NCBI GenBank assembly: GCA_004835665.1
Contig: RBKR01000005.1
Span: forward strand, 744,001 to 808,000
From: Phoma sp. XZ068
Taxonomy: Eukaryota; Ascomycota; Dothideomycetes; Pleosporales; Didymellaceae
Direction of reading: 5' to 3'
DNA length: 64,000 bases
Under the pieces are notes generated by a model. It made no database searches and was not told the DNA's origin. It worked only from the letters and a program-made list of their open reading frames with translations. The position numbers and the translations under genes were made by a program. Below, one piece after another: positions 1 to 8,471 of this stretch. Position 1 is the stretch's first letter. Every line of letters starts with the position of its first letter.

Positions 1-186
1 GGAACTCTCGAACGCACTGCGCAAAGCCAATGCTCGACAGCCGCGGGAGTCAAAGTTGTAATCGAATCGAATACCATTGGAGAATACATATGTTGTGCAA
101 CTGTCAAAAAAAAAATGCTAGCGCCACATCCACCTATCCGTCCTTCTTCTCCCCTTACGTCCGCGCCGCAACACCAACAAAATCAC

Positions 187-191
187 AAAAA
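187..191 (-). terminator. oligo-T Pol III terminator of split tRNA-Pro
   Basis: The minus strand reads TTTTT starting 6 nt after the discriminator base, in the position and form of a Pol III terminator. Confidence 0.6.
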
Positions 192-258
192 TCAACGGGC
201 CCAACCGCGATTCGAACGCGGGGCCTCTTGCAGATTTGAGATGGACCCAAAGCAAGAA

Positions 259-310
259 CTGACAGCTAGTTAGACACATGTGTAAGCACCGGGGGCGGGC
301 TTGGACTTAC
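259..310 (-). other. spliceosomal-type intron 2 inside tRNA-Pro
   Basis: A 52-nt insertion between canonical tRNA nt 24 and 25, in the 3' strand of the D-stem. Donor GTAAGT, branch CTAAC (269-273), acceptor CAG, with the same 11-nt branch-to-acceptor spacing as intron 1. Confidence 0.85.
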
Positions 311-322
311 TCATACCACTAG

Positions 323-371
323 CTGGGTGCTTGTTAGGGGGAGCTCGGAAGCTGGAATTATGAAGACTTAC
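323..371 (-). other. spliceosomal-type intron 1 inside tRNA-Pro
   Basis: A 49-nt insertion between tRNA nt 11 and 12, in the 5' strand of the D-stem. Donor GTAAGT, branch CTAAC (333-337), acceptor CAG. Its size and motifs match the introns of protein genes in this window. It cuts the internal Pol III A box (TGGT | CTAGTGG). Confidence 0.85.
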
Positions 372-382
372 ACCATTGGGCC

Positions 383-700
383 GTCTTCTGATTGGTTAAG
401 GGAGAGGGGGGGTTTATGGAATATATAGCTGGGTATTTGAATGGCAGTGTTAATGGTATGATAGAGTGTATGCAGGCTCGCAGGCGGTGAGCGAGCGAGG
501 AAGACGCGGTGAGACAAAGCAAGGGATGTGGGGCGAGGCTGAGAGACAGGAGGGTCATCAGATGAAGCTAGTAGGTGGCTGGAAGCAATAGATAGATGTG
601 AATCGTTATAAGCAAGAGGTATCGAACAGCTATAAACCCAGAACCTAACGCCGAACCAGGTACCCAACATTCGTGAAATCGTGACAACCAACGACACTCA
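383..700. other. intergenic, tRNA 5' flank / AT-hook gene 3' flank
   Basis: Holds the TATA-like element listed separately. No protein-like reading frame is seen; the two short ORFs here look like chance. Confidence 0.5.
421..427 (-). promoter_or_regulatory. TATA-like box upstream of split tRNA-Pro
   Basis: The minus strand reads TATATAT about 39-45 nt upstream of tRNA nt 1. The internal A box is split by intron 1, so an upstream element could direct initiation. The role is inferred. Confidence 0.35.
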
Positions 701-3700
701 CTAGAGCATCTCTCCACTCGCACCGACAATTCTCAAAGCTCCAGTCTTCTTGACCTTGAACCCCTTCTTCTCATCTGCCCTGACATGCTCACCCAACACC
801 ACCGTACATAACCTTCTCATGACCTCTTCTCTACCGATCTTGTCCCCGCTCCTACCGGGGCCGACATCACCCATCTCGATCCCTCGTCCAGTCATACTCT
901 CATAGTCTTCGATGGAGCCGAGAGTAAGAAGATGCATATACACTTCACACAGAGTAATAAGCTCAGGCGTCATGGTGAATGTGTACCCCCAAGCTGATAC
1001 CTGGGCTCCGACGTAGTTCTTCTCTGTCGTAGCTGCGAACGAGGCGAGTAAGGCTGCGTTCGCGCGAGACAGTGTTGTGGGCGGGACTGTCAAGGAGCAG
1101 AAAAGCGCTGGGTGCTTGAGGTGTGCAGCGTGTAGCTTGTCGAGGGTCTTGTAGTGTGTCTTTGTCCACGGCTCAACTCGAGGGAGAGGGGAGAATTTGG
1201 AGAGTACGGGATGAGCGCGGGTCGGTGGAGAAGAGCTAGCACTGGCGGAGGACTCGCGTTGGAGTTGTGCAGCTGCGCGCAAGCCGTCTGAGCGGCCGGC
1301 TGAGCTGGTGCTCACGAAGGAAGACTCGGCAATTGCTTCATGTTGCGGTAACGCCTCCCGGAAGAGCGGAGTCGGTGTGGCGTCTGAGTCGGTTTCTGAC
1401 TGAAGCTGCCTGATGGCAGAGTTCGGGGTATATGATGAGGATGCTCTGTGCTGCACAAAGTTCTGCCTGGCTTGAGGTGGACTGGAGGGCATGATGCTCA
1501 CATCTCCCTGCAACGTCCTGCTGTACTCTGTAACTTCCTCAATCTCATTCAATGATCGTTGTTGAGGGGAGTAAGCATCAAGATACTCATCGGCCTCATC
1601 ACGCAGAACACGAATGCTATTGCTGGTCACATCTATGCCCTCCATCTCAGCAAGAATCTGGCGCTGGTCAGATGCCGTAGAGAGCATGCTATCCCCGTCG
1701 ATCCGCGAGTGGAATGGCGAGCTTTGGGCAAGAGGCAGTGTCGATTCGTCGTGGAGACGGCTAGGCGTAGTAATATCCGAATCATGCAGCTCGCGACGTA
1801 GAGGACTACTCTTTTTTGGTGACGTCGGGAATCCAGCAAAACGAGGCGGAGTATCTAGGAATGGGTTGGGCTGCGCAGGTGCTGCCTGCTTCTCAGGCGA
1901 TAGCTCTGGTTGTAAGCTCTCGCCCTCGTTCAACAACAGGGATAGATCCAGTTTGTCAGTCTTTGGCTGTCTCCGGTCACGACGCTTCTTGTCGTAGACT
2001 GCAGGCATATTCGATTGGAAGAACATGCCGGTATCATCACTTGCTTCGCTCACCACACTATCGTCTCGCTCCTCAGACTCACTCTGAGTACTTTCCACCT
2101 CGACAATCTTGGCTTTACCCTTGTCAACACTGGTGGGAACCGGCCCAGTGGGCTGAGTGGATGAAGGGCCCTGTTGTTGAGACGAATTCGCTCCATCGCC
2201 GCGTTTGAACTGTCGTGCATTTCGACGCTGGAACCTGCCGCGACCAGGTCTGCTGGCCACACTCTCGATGAACAGGTCTGGTTCCTGCGATGATGGTTCT
2301 TCGGTCGATGCTGGCTCGGGAGAATCGGAGGCTCGGCTGCCCTCCTCTTGCCATAGGTCTGAATAGTCATCTTTGCCTTCGTTGTTGTCCTGCTTTGCTA
2401 CTTGGTCCGCAGGGCGCACATCTCCGCACTTTTTAGTCGAAGCTGGCAGCTCTTCGACCTCCTCTTCCATCACGCTGGCCACAATGCTGTCAACTTGGAA
2501 GCTCATTTCGCCTTCATCTTCACTTCGAGTCGGGCTAGGCAGCGGGTTGACCTGCTCTTCGACCGCCAGAGTGGGATAGTGAACATCGGTCGCTTCAGGT
2601 GCAGGTGCTGCAAGCTCGCTATTCTGCTCATCCTCTGGTGTGAGGAGGCGTGTCCTCCATTTCCGCTGTGTTCTGATGGTTCGCTCCTTCGGAGCTGGCT
2701 CTGCATGTGTTGGGATGGGCCTTGGGAGGGAAGGTGATGGCTCTTGCGCGACCTGACTTTGTGCAAGTTGTTCGCCTAAACGAAGTCCGTCTTGTAATTG
2801 CTTTCGTGAGTTCTCGCTGAAGCCCCGGAAAAGATCATCAAGAGATCCACGTCGATCAGCTGCCAGCTCCTGAGAAGATTCTGGTGTGAAGCGGGCAGGA
2901 TCCAAGACTCCTTGCAGAGCAACACCTGCTGTCAAGGCTCGCCCCATTCTTGGTGTTTCGATCTTAGCAGGAGCAGCACGAGCAGGCTCAATGCTGGGTG
3001 GTGCTGACGGATTCTCATTGTCGACGGCTGGTGTTATGTGCCGTGGCTGCGCGAGGGCGGGGGAGGATTGGACTGGCTTTGAAGTAGGAACCAGGCGCGA
3101 AGGTCCTGGGGATGACTTAGAGGTCGTACCTTGCTCGCGACCCAACTGTCTGACTGCAGCAGGGTTCAAATAATCGCGGTTCATGATTGATGCAATACTC
3201 GGTATTGGAGCGTTAGTAGCCTCGTCTATCTTCGGAGGGCTTGATCTTGTGGGTAGAGAATCGACCGAAATGATGCTGAAACCTTCGCTGTCGATGATTG
3301 TGGAGTCGTCCGGCATCCTCGTCGTTCCCTCATCGAAAGCGAAGTTGTCCACATCCACCTCGTCGTCGTCATCGTCTTCATGTTCGAAAGGCTCCACATA
3401 GTCGATATCCTCACGTGTCGCTGCACTTTGAGTCGGGTTGAGTGCGTGTACTTGCTCATTCCTGGCCTCCTCCTCATCACCAGTAGTTGGTGTGAGGACA
3501 TGGCTAGCTTCATCTGACTCTTCATCTGACTCCTCATCGGAAGAAATCTCGATTGCGAGCGGATTTGTGGCATGTGGGGTGCCTTTGCGTGCATGCAGTC
3601 GTTTCGATGTTTCGGTTTCTTGTGGAGTGTCGAGATTGGAGGCTACTGTGCGTGGTTGTTCAGTGGGCAAGGGTGTCGCGTCAAGCTGGATCGCGTCTTC

Positions 3701-4345
3701 TTCCTCCGGTACATCGACTACCAGCGTCTCTTCATCCTCAGTCGCCGGCTGCGTGACCTTCCTAGGGCGGCCTCGTTTCCTCTTTGGAGGTGCATCTGTA
3801 TCGACAATCGCCGCGCTTGAGTCTGTTGGGCCTACGCTTGCGTCTCGTGACTTTGATCTCGCCGCCCGTCTCACCGGTGTACCCTTCCGCTTTGCCTTCG
3901 CTGGTGTGCTGCCAGCTGCGTCTGCTTTCTTTGGTCGACCTCGCCCACGCTTCATTGGTGAGGGCATATCGTGATCCTTCAAGGGTATAGTCGTGGTCTT
4001 TGTACGCGTGACCTTCTTCACTGTGGGTGACATGGTGTTCTCGCCGTCACTTTCAGGCTCGGCCTGTACAGTGACTTTGATACGCCAAGGGCTGGCGCCG
4101 CCCATCCTTGGTGTGTTCATGACCATGGACTTGGCTGGTGATGATATCTCGAATTCAGGCATGCTGGGTCTGCGATTTCGTTTGCTCGGCGAGCTTGTTC
4201 GTGACCGCGCACGCGGTGTGTGTTGTGGTTTCCGTGTTGATGTTATGGTGTTTTCGTGGGAGGACATGGCCAGAGGATCTGGTGATGAAGAGTAGCTGCG
4301 AGCGACATCTTCGTTAATATAATCAGCTCTTGCACGGGGCGCCAT
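701..4345 (-). CDS. large AT-hook DNA-binding protein
   Basis: An intronless 1214-residue protein. Two AT-hooks are visible, RGRGRPKK near residue 138 and KRGRPRK near residue 190; these bind the minor groove of AT-rich DNA. The N-terminal quarter is basic and Ser/Pro-rich and includes SPWRIKVTVQ near residue 85. The middle is long, acidic and low-complexity. The C-terminal 150 residues look folded (WTKTHYKTLDKLHAAHLKHP, then a helical stretch around MTPELITLCEVYMHLLTL) and are probably the conserved domain of this fungal family. A nuclear chromatin or transcription role is inferred from the AT-hooks; I cannot name a specific ortholog. The start MAPRARADY is the first ATG of the frame and lies 202 bp from the divergent Yen1-like gene, so the two probably share a promoter. 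Confidence 0.8.
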   Translation of the reverse strand: MAPRARADYINEDVARSYSSSPDPLAMSSHENTITSTRKPQHTPRARSRTSSPSKRNRRPSMPEFEISSPAKSMVMNTPRMGGASPWRIKVTVQAEPESDGENTMSPTVKKVTRTKTTTIPLKDHDMPSPMKRGRGRPKKADAAGSTPAKAKRKGTPVRRAARSKSRDASVGPTDSSAAIVDTDAPPKRKRGRPRKVTQPATEDEETLVVDVPEEEDAIQLDATPLPTEQPRTVASNLDTPQETETSKRLHARKGTPHATNPLAIEISSDEESDEESDEASHVLTPTTGDEEEARNEQVHALNPTQSAATREDIDYVEPFEHEDDDDDEVDVDNFAFDEGTTRMPDDSTIIDSEGFSIISVDSLPTRSSPPKIDEATNAPIPSIASIMNRDYLNPAAVRQLGREQGTTSKSSPGPSRLVPTSKPVQSSPALAQPRHITPAVDNENPSAPPSIEPARAAPAKIETPRMGRALTAGVALQGVLDPARFTPESSQELAADRRGSLDDLFRGFSENSRKQLQDGLRLGEQLAQSQVAQEPSPSLPRPIPTHAEPAPKERTIRTQRKWRTRLLTPEDEQNSELAAPAPEATDVHYPTLAVEEQVNPLPSPTRSEDEGEMSFQVDSIVASVMEEEVEELPASTKKCGDVRPADQVAKQDNNEGKDDYSDLWQEEGSRASDSPEPASTEEPSSQEPDLFIESVASRPGRGRFQRRNARQFKRGDGANSSQQQGPSSTQPTGPVPTSVDKGKAKIVEVESTQSESEERDDSVVSEASDDTGMFFQSNMPAVYDKKRRDRRQPKTDKLDLSLLLNEGESLQPELSPEKQAAPAQPNPFLDTPPRFAGFPTSPKKSSPLRRELHDSDITTPSRLHDESTLPLAQSSPFHSRIDGDSMLSTASDQRQILAEMEGIDVTSNSIRVLRDEADEYLDAYSPQQRSLNEIEEVTEYSRTLQGDVSIMPSSPPQARQNFVQHRASSSYTPNSAIRQLQSETDSDATPTPLFREALPQHEAIAESSFVSTSSAGRSDGLRAAAQLQRESSASASSSPPTRAHPVLSKFSPLPRVEPWTKTHYKTLDKLHAAHLKHPALFCSLTVPPTTLSRANAALLASFAATTEKNYVGAQVSAWGYTFTMTPELITLCEVYMHLLTLGSIEDYESMTGRGIEMGDVGPGRSGDKIGREEVMRRLCTVVLGEHVRADEKKGFKVKKTGALRIVGASGEML

Positions 4346-4547
4346 AATTGTAGAAGACGCTTCCTCTTGTCGTGACTATATCGAGGGACCTTGGTGTGGT
4401 TGTACGATGCTCTAAGCCCTGCAGGTGGGCGTGTCCCGCGGTTGCCCTGGGCAACAATCGATTTGATCCTGGCAAGTCCATCATCATTGCCAGGTAGCAC
4501 ACCAACGGTCATATTGCAGCACTGGATGGTATGGTGATGGAGTCGCG

Positions 4548-7454
4548 ATGGGCATTCATGGGTAGGTGTCGCATTGTATATAAATGGTAGCGGTGCTAAT
4601 GCGCGCAGTATCTACAAGGAAATCGGCCCTGGGCGGCGTGTGGCGTTATCGAAGCTCGCCGTCGAGAAGTTTGAGGCGACCGGTCGACCACTCCGCATTG
4701 CTATAGACACGTCGATATGGCTCTTCCAGATACAAGCGAGTAAAGGCAGGTCTGAGACAGCTTTGCGCATGCTGCAGAAAGGCGCTGACTGCCATAGGTG
4801 GCACCAATCCTGCCCTACGCACGTTCTACTATCGCCTCCTACGCTTGATCGCCCTGTCGATACACCCCGTCTTCGTCTTCGATGGACCCAATAAGCCCCC
4901 GTTCAAGCGTAACAAGCGCACAGGGCCCAATGTCGCGTCCATCCCCGAGTTTCTCGCTAAGCAGCTGCTGAAGCAGTTCGGATACCCAATACACCTCGCG
5001 CCAGGCGAAGCGGAGGCAGAGTGCGCCCTATTGCAGCGGGAGGGCATAGTGGATGCTGTGCTGAGTGAAGATGTGGATACACTCATGTTTGGAAGTGGGA
5101 TCACAATCCGCAACTGGTCGCCAGAGAAGTCGGGCACGACGCCAACCCACGTCAATGTCTACGATGCCGTCGAGACAAAGAACGGACCCTCAGAGCTGGA
5201 TCGGGAGGGCATGATCTTGGTCGCGCTGATGAGCGGTGGAGACTACGTGCCGGAAGGGATACCTGGGTGTGGACCGAAGACAGCCTGTGAAGCAGCGAAG
5301 GCTGGCTTTGGACGTGACCTGTGCAGCATACCACGCAACGATCAAGTCGCACTATCGCAGTGGAGAGAACGGCTTCAGCATGAACTGAAGACGAATGAGA
5401 GCAAGCTTTTCAAACGGAAGCATGGTGCTCTCAAGATACCCCACGACTTTCCCCGACTTGACATTCTTGGATATTATACCCACCCGGCCATTTCGACGCA
5501 GGCTGGGTTGGATAAACTACGACGTTCAATTCGTTGGGACCAGGAGCTGGATTACCCTGGTCTCCGCGAATTCACCGGAGATGCATTCGACTGGGTGAAT
5601 CTCGAGGGTGCAAAGCACTTTATTCGCAGCCTTGCACCGTCCCTCCTTGTTCGTGCATTGCGTCTGCGGGCCTCACAGGCCGACCGCCTGCCCAACAACA
5701 ACTTCCAGGCTGTCCAAGAGGACGAAGCCCTATTGGTGAAGGGTATACACGGAAAACGCCAGCACGCCGTCACGGACAGCTGCACCGAGCTTCGCGTGAG
5801 CTTCACGCCGATTGAGCTTGTAAAGATCAATCTAGACGATGAAGAGCCCAGTGATGAGTTCGAACTCCCACCACCTTCCCAACAGAGAGCGGGCAACGAT
5901 GACGACCTTCCCCTGGACCTAGAGGATGATGCCGAGGAAGGATCCAAGAAGCGCGGTCCTACAAAGTTCGATCCTTCCAAGCCAGCGAGGATCTGGGTCA
6001 TGGAAACCTTCGTGAAAGTTGGTGTACCACTGAAGGTCGAAGACTGGGAAGCCGAGCGGCAGACAAAGCAGAAGCCCAAGAGGACTGTAAGTCAAGAAGC
6101 TGGCAAGGCCGCACCGAAGGCCAAAACCACGACAAGACGAACAAAGACGACAACAGAGGTATCACAGGTTGGAATCCAAAGCTTTGCAAAGGTTACTAAG
6201 CCTGGGTCACACTCATCGCGAGCATTGGCGAAGTCACAAGAGAAGAATGTTGCTGAGCCACCGACTCGACCAAAGGCTACATTGATTGACCTGCTCTCTT
6301 CCTCGCCTGTGCAACAGCAGAGCAAACCACCTGCAGTGGCCCCGTCTCGAGAGAAGGCGCTCTCTCCGGTACTGGAAGACTTGCCGGCGAGCGTCACGAG
6401 GAGGAGAAAGCGAGCGCCTATACAGCGTTCGATAACACTCCCATCTGATCTCAGTGCTCGGCATGATCGCCCAGACACACCCCCATTATTGGACACAATC
6501 GAAACACTAGATTTGGTCAACTCGCCTGCTCAACCCTCCCCATCACAAACACGCACAAAGAAGGCGAAAACGCGGACGACAAAGCCAGGTCGTGGGGCAT
6601 CGTTGACCGCGTCGCCTGGGAAAGGAAGGCAAACCACGCTCGACACATGGCGAGCTTCTCAAACACCTACAAAATTGCGAGACACGACGAGCATCTTTGA
6701 CGATGCCCCTGTGCCAACGCCATCACAACTACGACGATCATCTGATATTATTGATACCCTTGATTTGACACTCTCGTCACCCCTGAAGGCACCACAAGCT
6801 GCGCCGTCGACGCGTACACGGTCGCCATTGAAATTGATTTCGTCGAACGCGTCACGATCTTCTTCTTCGTCGTCGAGAGCTTCCATTACAAATGAAAAGC
6901 AGAAAGTGGCAGCCACGACTACACGTGTTCGGCGTACCTCACCACGACTCAACAAGACGAAAGCCCCAACACCAGAAGTGGATACTCTCGACCTTACAAT
7001 CGTCCAGCCTCTGAACTCAGACCGCATAGCATCTGAACTAAAGCCCAAAGTATCACGGCCACGAGCACTTGGTACTGCTGGATTTGAAGTCGACAGCCTT
7101 GACTCAACATCACCGCCCCTCAACCCGGCCAAGTCAACATCCTCAGAAGTCACCCCCCTCGACCTCACGAGCCTCTCCTCCCCCATCATACAAGCCCAGT
7201 CACCGACAGCATTGCGCCGCTCTCCCCGCAATCACACATCCCCATCCCCAGAACCTCATCGCAAGCCTTCGCCGCCCGCGGCGTGGAAAGCGAAGGAGAC
7301 GAAGAAGCGGCAAATCATCCTGCGAAATAGTCTGGCTGGTGCATGGACCTACGTTGATGCCGAGAGCCCGGCAAAAGGCGCGAATGTTGTACTGAAGGGA
7401 AAGGAGAGGAGGAGGTGGCGAGAGAGCGAGGTGGAGATTCTGGATCTCAGTTGA
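4548..7454 (+). CDS. YEN1: XPG-family Holliday-junction resolvase, Yen1/GEN1-like
   Basis: Three exons (4548-4561, 4609-4739, 4798-7454) give 933 residues; the introns are 47 and 58 nt with CTAAT and CTGAC branch sites. The first exon is 14 nt and encodes MGIHG, the expected start of XPG nucleases, whose N-terminal glycine is needed for activity. The XPG-N region follows (RIAIDTSIWLFQIQAS, then GGTNPALRTFYYRLLRL-like), then XPG-I with APGEAEAECALLQREG and SEDVDTLMFG (acidic metal ligands), then a helix-hairpin-helix at SGGDYVPEGIPGCGPKTA. The arrangement matches Yen1/GEN1, which resolve Holliday junctions in the nucleus. The C-terminal half is disordered and basic. It carries repeated LDLT-type motifs resembling SUMO-interacting motifs and a PIP-like QTTLDTW near 6640. 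Yeast Yen1 is known to be SUMO-regulated; the same here is inference. Confidence 0.9.
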
Positions 7455-7864
7455 TAATCAGCTGTTATAGAGTCTACAGCAAGTATATGACTATCGCAAT
7501 GATATGGACTTTCGTGGAACTTACTTCTTCTGTCTGATACATCTGTGAGTTCACAACTTTAGCAGCCAATGTTGGTGGCGAATATTAGAGGCTATGCATA
7601 GCGAACGTTACGCATGAATTGTAATTATTACTACTGGTGGGAGGAGGCCAATGTCTTGAAAGACACGGACACAACCACTCTAAGGTTCTGTGATCAGACC
7701 AAGAACAGCACTTGAGCCCAATTCAGTTGACGGGGAAGCTGACTGGTATGTTGCGATATATATTTCAATCACCATGGCTCCAAGGGAGACGTATAATTTC
7801 GCATTGCTTTTGAATAATGGTACGGCTGCCTGCACTTTTTGGCTGACAGACGAGAGCATTTCCG

Positions 7865-7891
7865 CCCCCCCCCCCCCCCGGCGGCGGCGGC
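7865..7891. repeat. C15 homopolymer followed by (GGC)4
   Basis: Fifteen consecutive C (7865-7879) directly followed by four GGC units (7880-7891). A likely slippage-prone site that could form structured DNA. Confidence 0.9.
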
Positions 7892-8337
7892 AGGAAAGCG
7901 TGAGAAGAATTAAAAGAATTGAAAAAAGTATGGTTCTCTGTTTCAATGTAAAAGCTTTGGCAACGTGGATGTACGAAGGATTCCGTTGTTGGTGGAAACG
8001 CTCTCAACATCTATTATGCTCTTTCCACAACGCACCACCACTCTAAAATACTATAAGGTATTCCAAATACAAGTGCAAGCCTAATAATCTCGTATTTCAT
8101 ACCTAGCATTGATTATTCTGATGTAGATGGGTGATCTATGTTGTTGCGAAACGAGCTCCTCCGTACCACCAGGGCTCGGATCATGTTATGGTAGATAAGG
8201 GGCCGGCTCAGCCACAATTGCACTATGGCCTGACTCATGCCCCGCATTAGTTCAATCAGAGGCTTGTCTCAATTCATATGATCAAAAAAGTAACTTGATC
8301 ACGGGTCATAGCCCTTTCATCTCGGTTTTCAACAGAG

Positions 8338-8350
8338 TATAATAATATAA
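8338..8350 (+). promoter_or_regulatory. TATA-like element upstream of intact tRNA-Pro
   Basis: An AT-only stretch beginning TATAAT at about -36 to -24 from the tRNA 5' end. It may help place Pol III. Confidence 0.35.
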
Positions 8351-8373
8351 CTACTTCCATAATCAACATCAAC

Positions 8374-8460
8374 GGCCTCATGGTCTAGTGGTATGATTCC
8401 TGCTTTGGGTTCTCTTCTCAATCTTGCAGGAGGCCCCGCGTTCGAATCGCGGTGGGGCCC
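8374..8460 (+). tRNA. tRNA-Pro(UGG), conventional copy with a 15-nt intron
   Basis: Acceptor GGCCTCA (8374-8380) pairs with TGGGGCC (8453-8459) with one T-G wobble; the discriminator is C8460. The D-arm is uninterrupted, with an A-box-like TGGTCTAGTGG. Anticodon stem CCTGC (8399-8403) pairs with GCAGG (8426-8430); the anticodon is TGG at 8406-8408. A 15-nt intron (8410-8424) follows nt 37. The T-arm is CCGCG/TTCGAAT/CGCGG. It has the same isoacceptor identity as the split gene at 197-382. The two mature sequences differ only in the acceptor and anticodon stems, by changes that preserve pairing. Confidence 0.95.
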
Positions 8461-8464
8461 GTTA

Positions 8465-8471
8465 TTTTTTT
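8465..8471 (+). terminator. oligo-T Pol III terminator
   Basis: Seven consecutive T shortly after the tRNA 3' end, typical of Pol III termination. Confidence 0.75.

Larger units (their letters stand above)
197..382 (-). tRNA. tRNA-Pro(UGG) interrupted by two spliceosomal-type introns plus a canonical tRNA intron
   Basis: Read on the minus strand, three exons (372-382, 311-322 and 197-258) join into a complete tRNA-Pro. The acceptor stem GGCCCAA (376-382) pairs perfectly with TTGGGCC (198-204), and the discriminator is C197. The T-arm (205-221) has stem CCGCG and loop TTCGAAT. The anticodon stem CTTGC (252-256) pairs with GCAAG (227-231), with anticodon TGG at 247-249. A 13-nt intron (233-245) sits after nt 37, the normal position for a tRNA-endonuclease intron. 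Two further insertions of 49 nt (323-371) and 52 nt (259-310) split the D-arm between nt 11/12 and 24/25. Each starts GTAAGT, contains CTAAC with the branch A 11 nt before the end, and ends CAG. Exon 2 is only 12 nt, essentially the D-loop. The joined D-arm is identical to that of the uninterrupted tRNA-Pro at 8374. A T-run follows the 3' end. Whether it is transcribed and spliced is inference. Confidence 0.85.
7455..8373. other. intergenic
   Basis: The 3' flank of the Yen1-like gene. It contains the C15/GGC tract listed separately and the 5' flank of a tRNA gene. No protein-like frame is seen. Confidence 0.5.

Noticed and set aside
197..382. Interpreting the split tRNA as a tRNA fragment or SINE-like insertion
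   Set aside because: Full acceptor, D, anticodon and T arms are present and pair across exons; no SINE body or A-rich tail.
1816..3974. Plus-strand frames opposite the AT-hook gene
   Set aside because: Mirror frames of low-complexity Ser/Asp/Glu-rich coding sequence.
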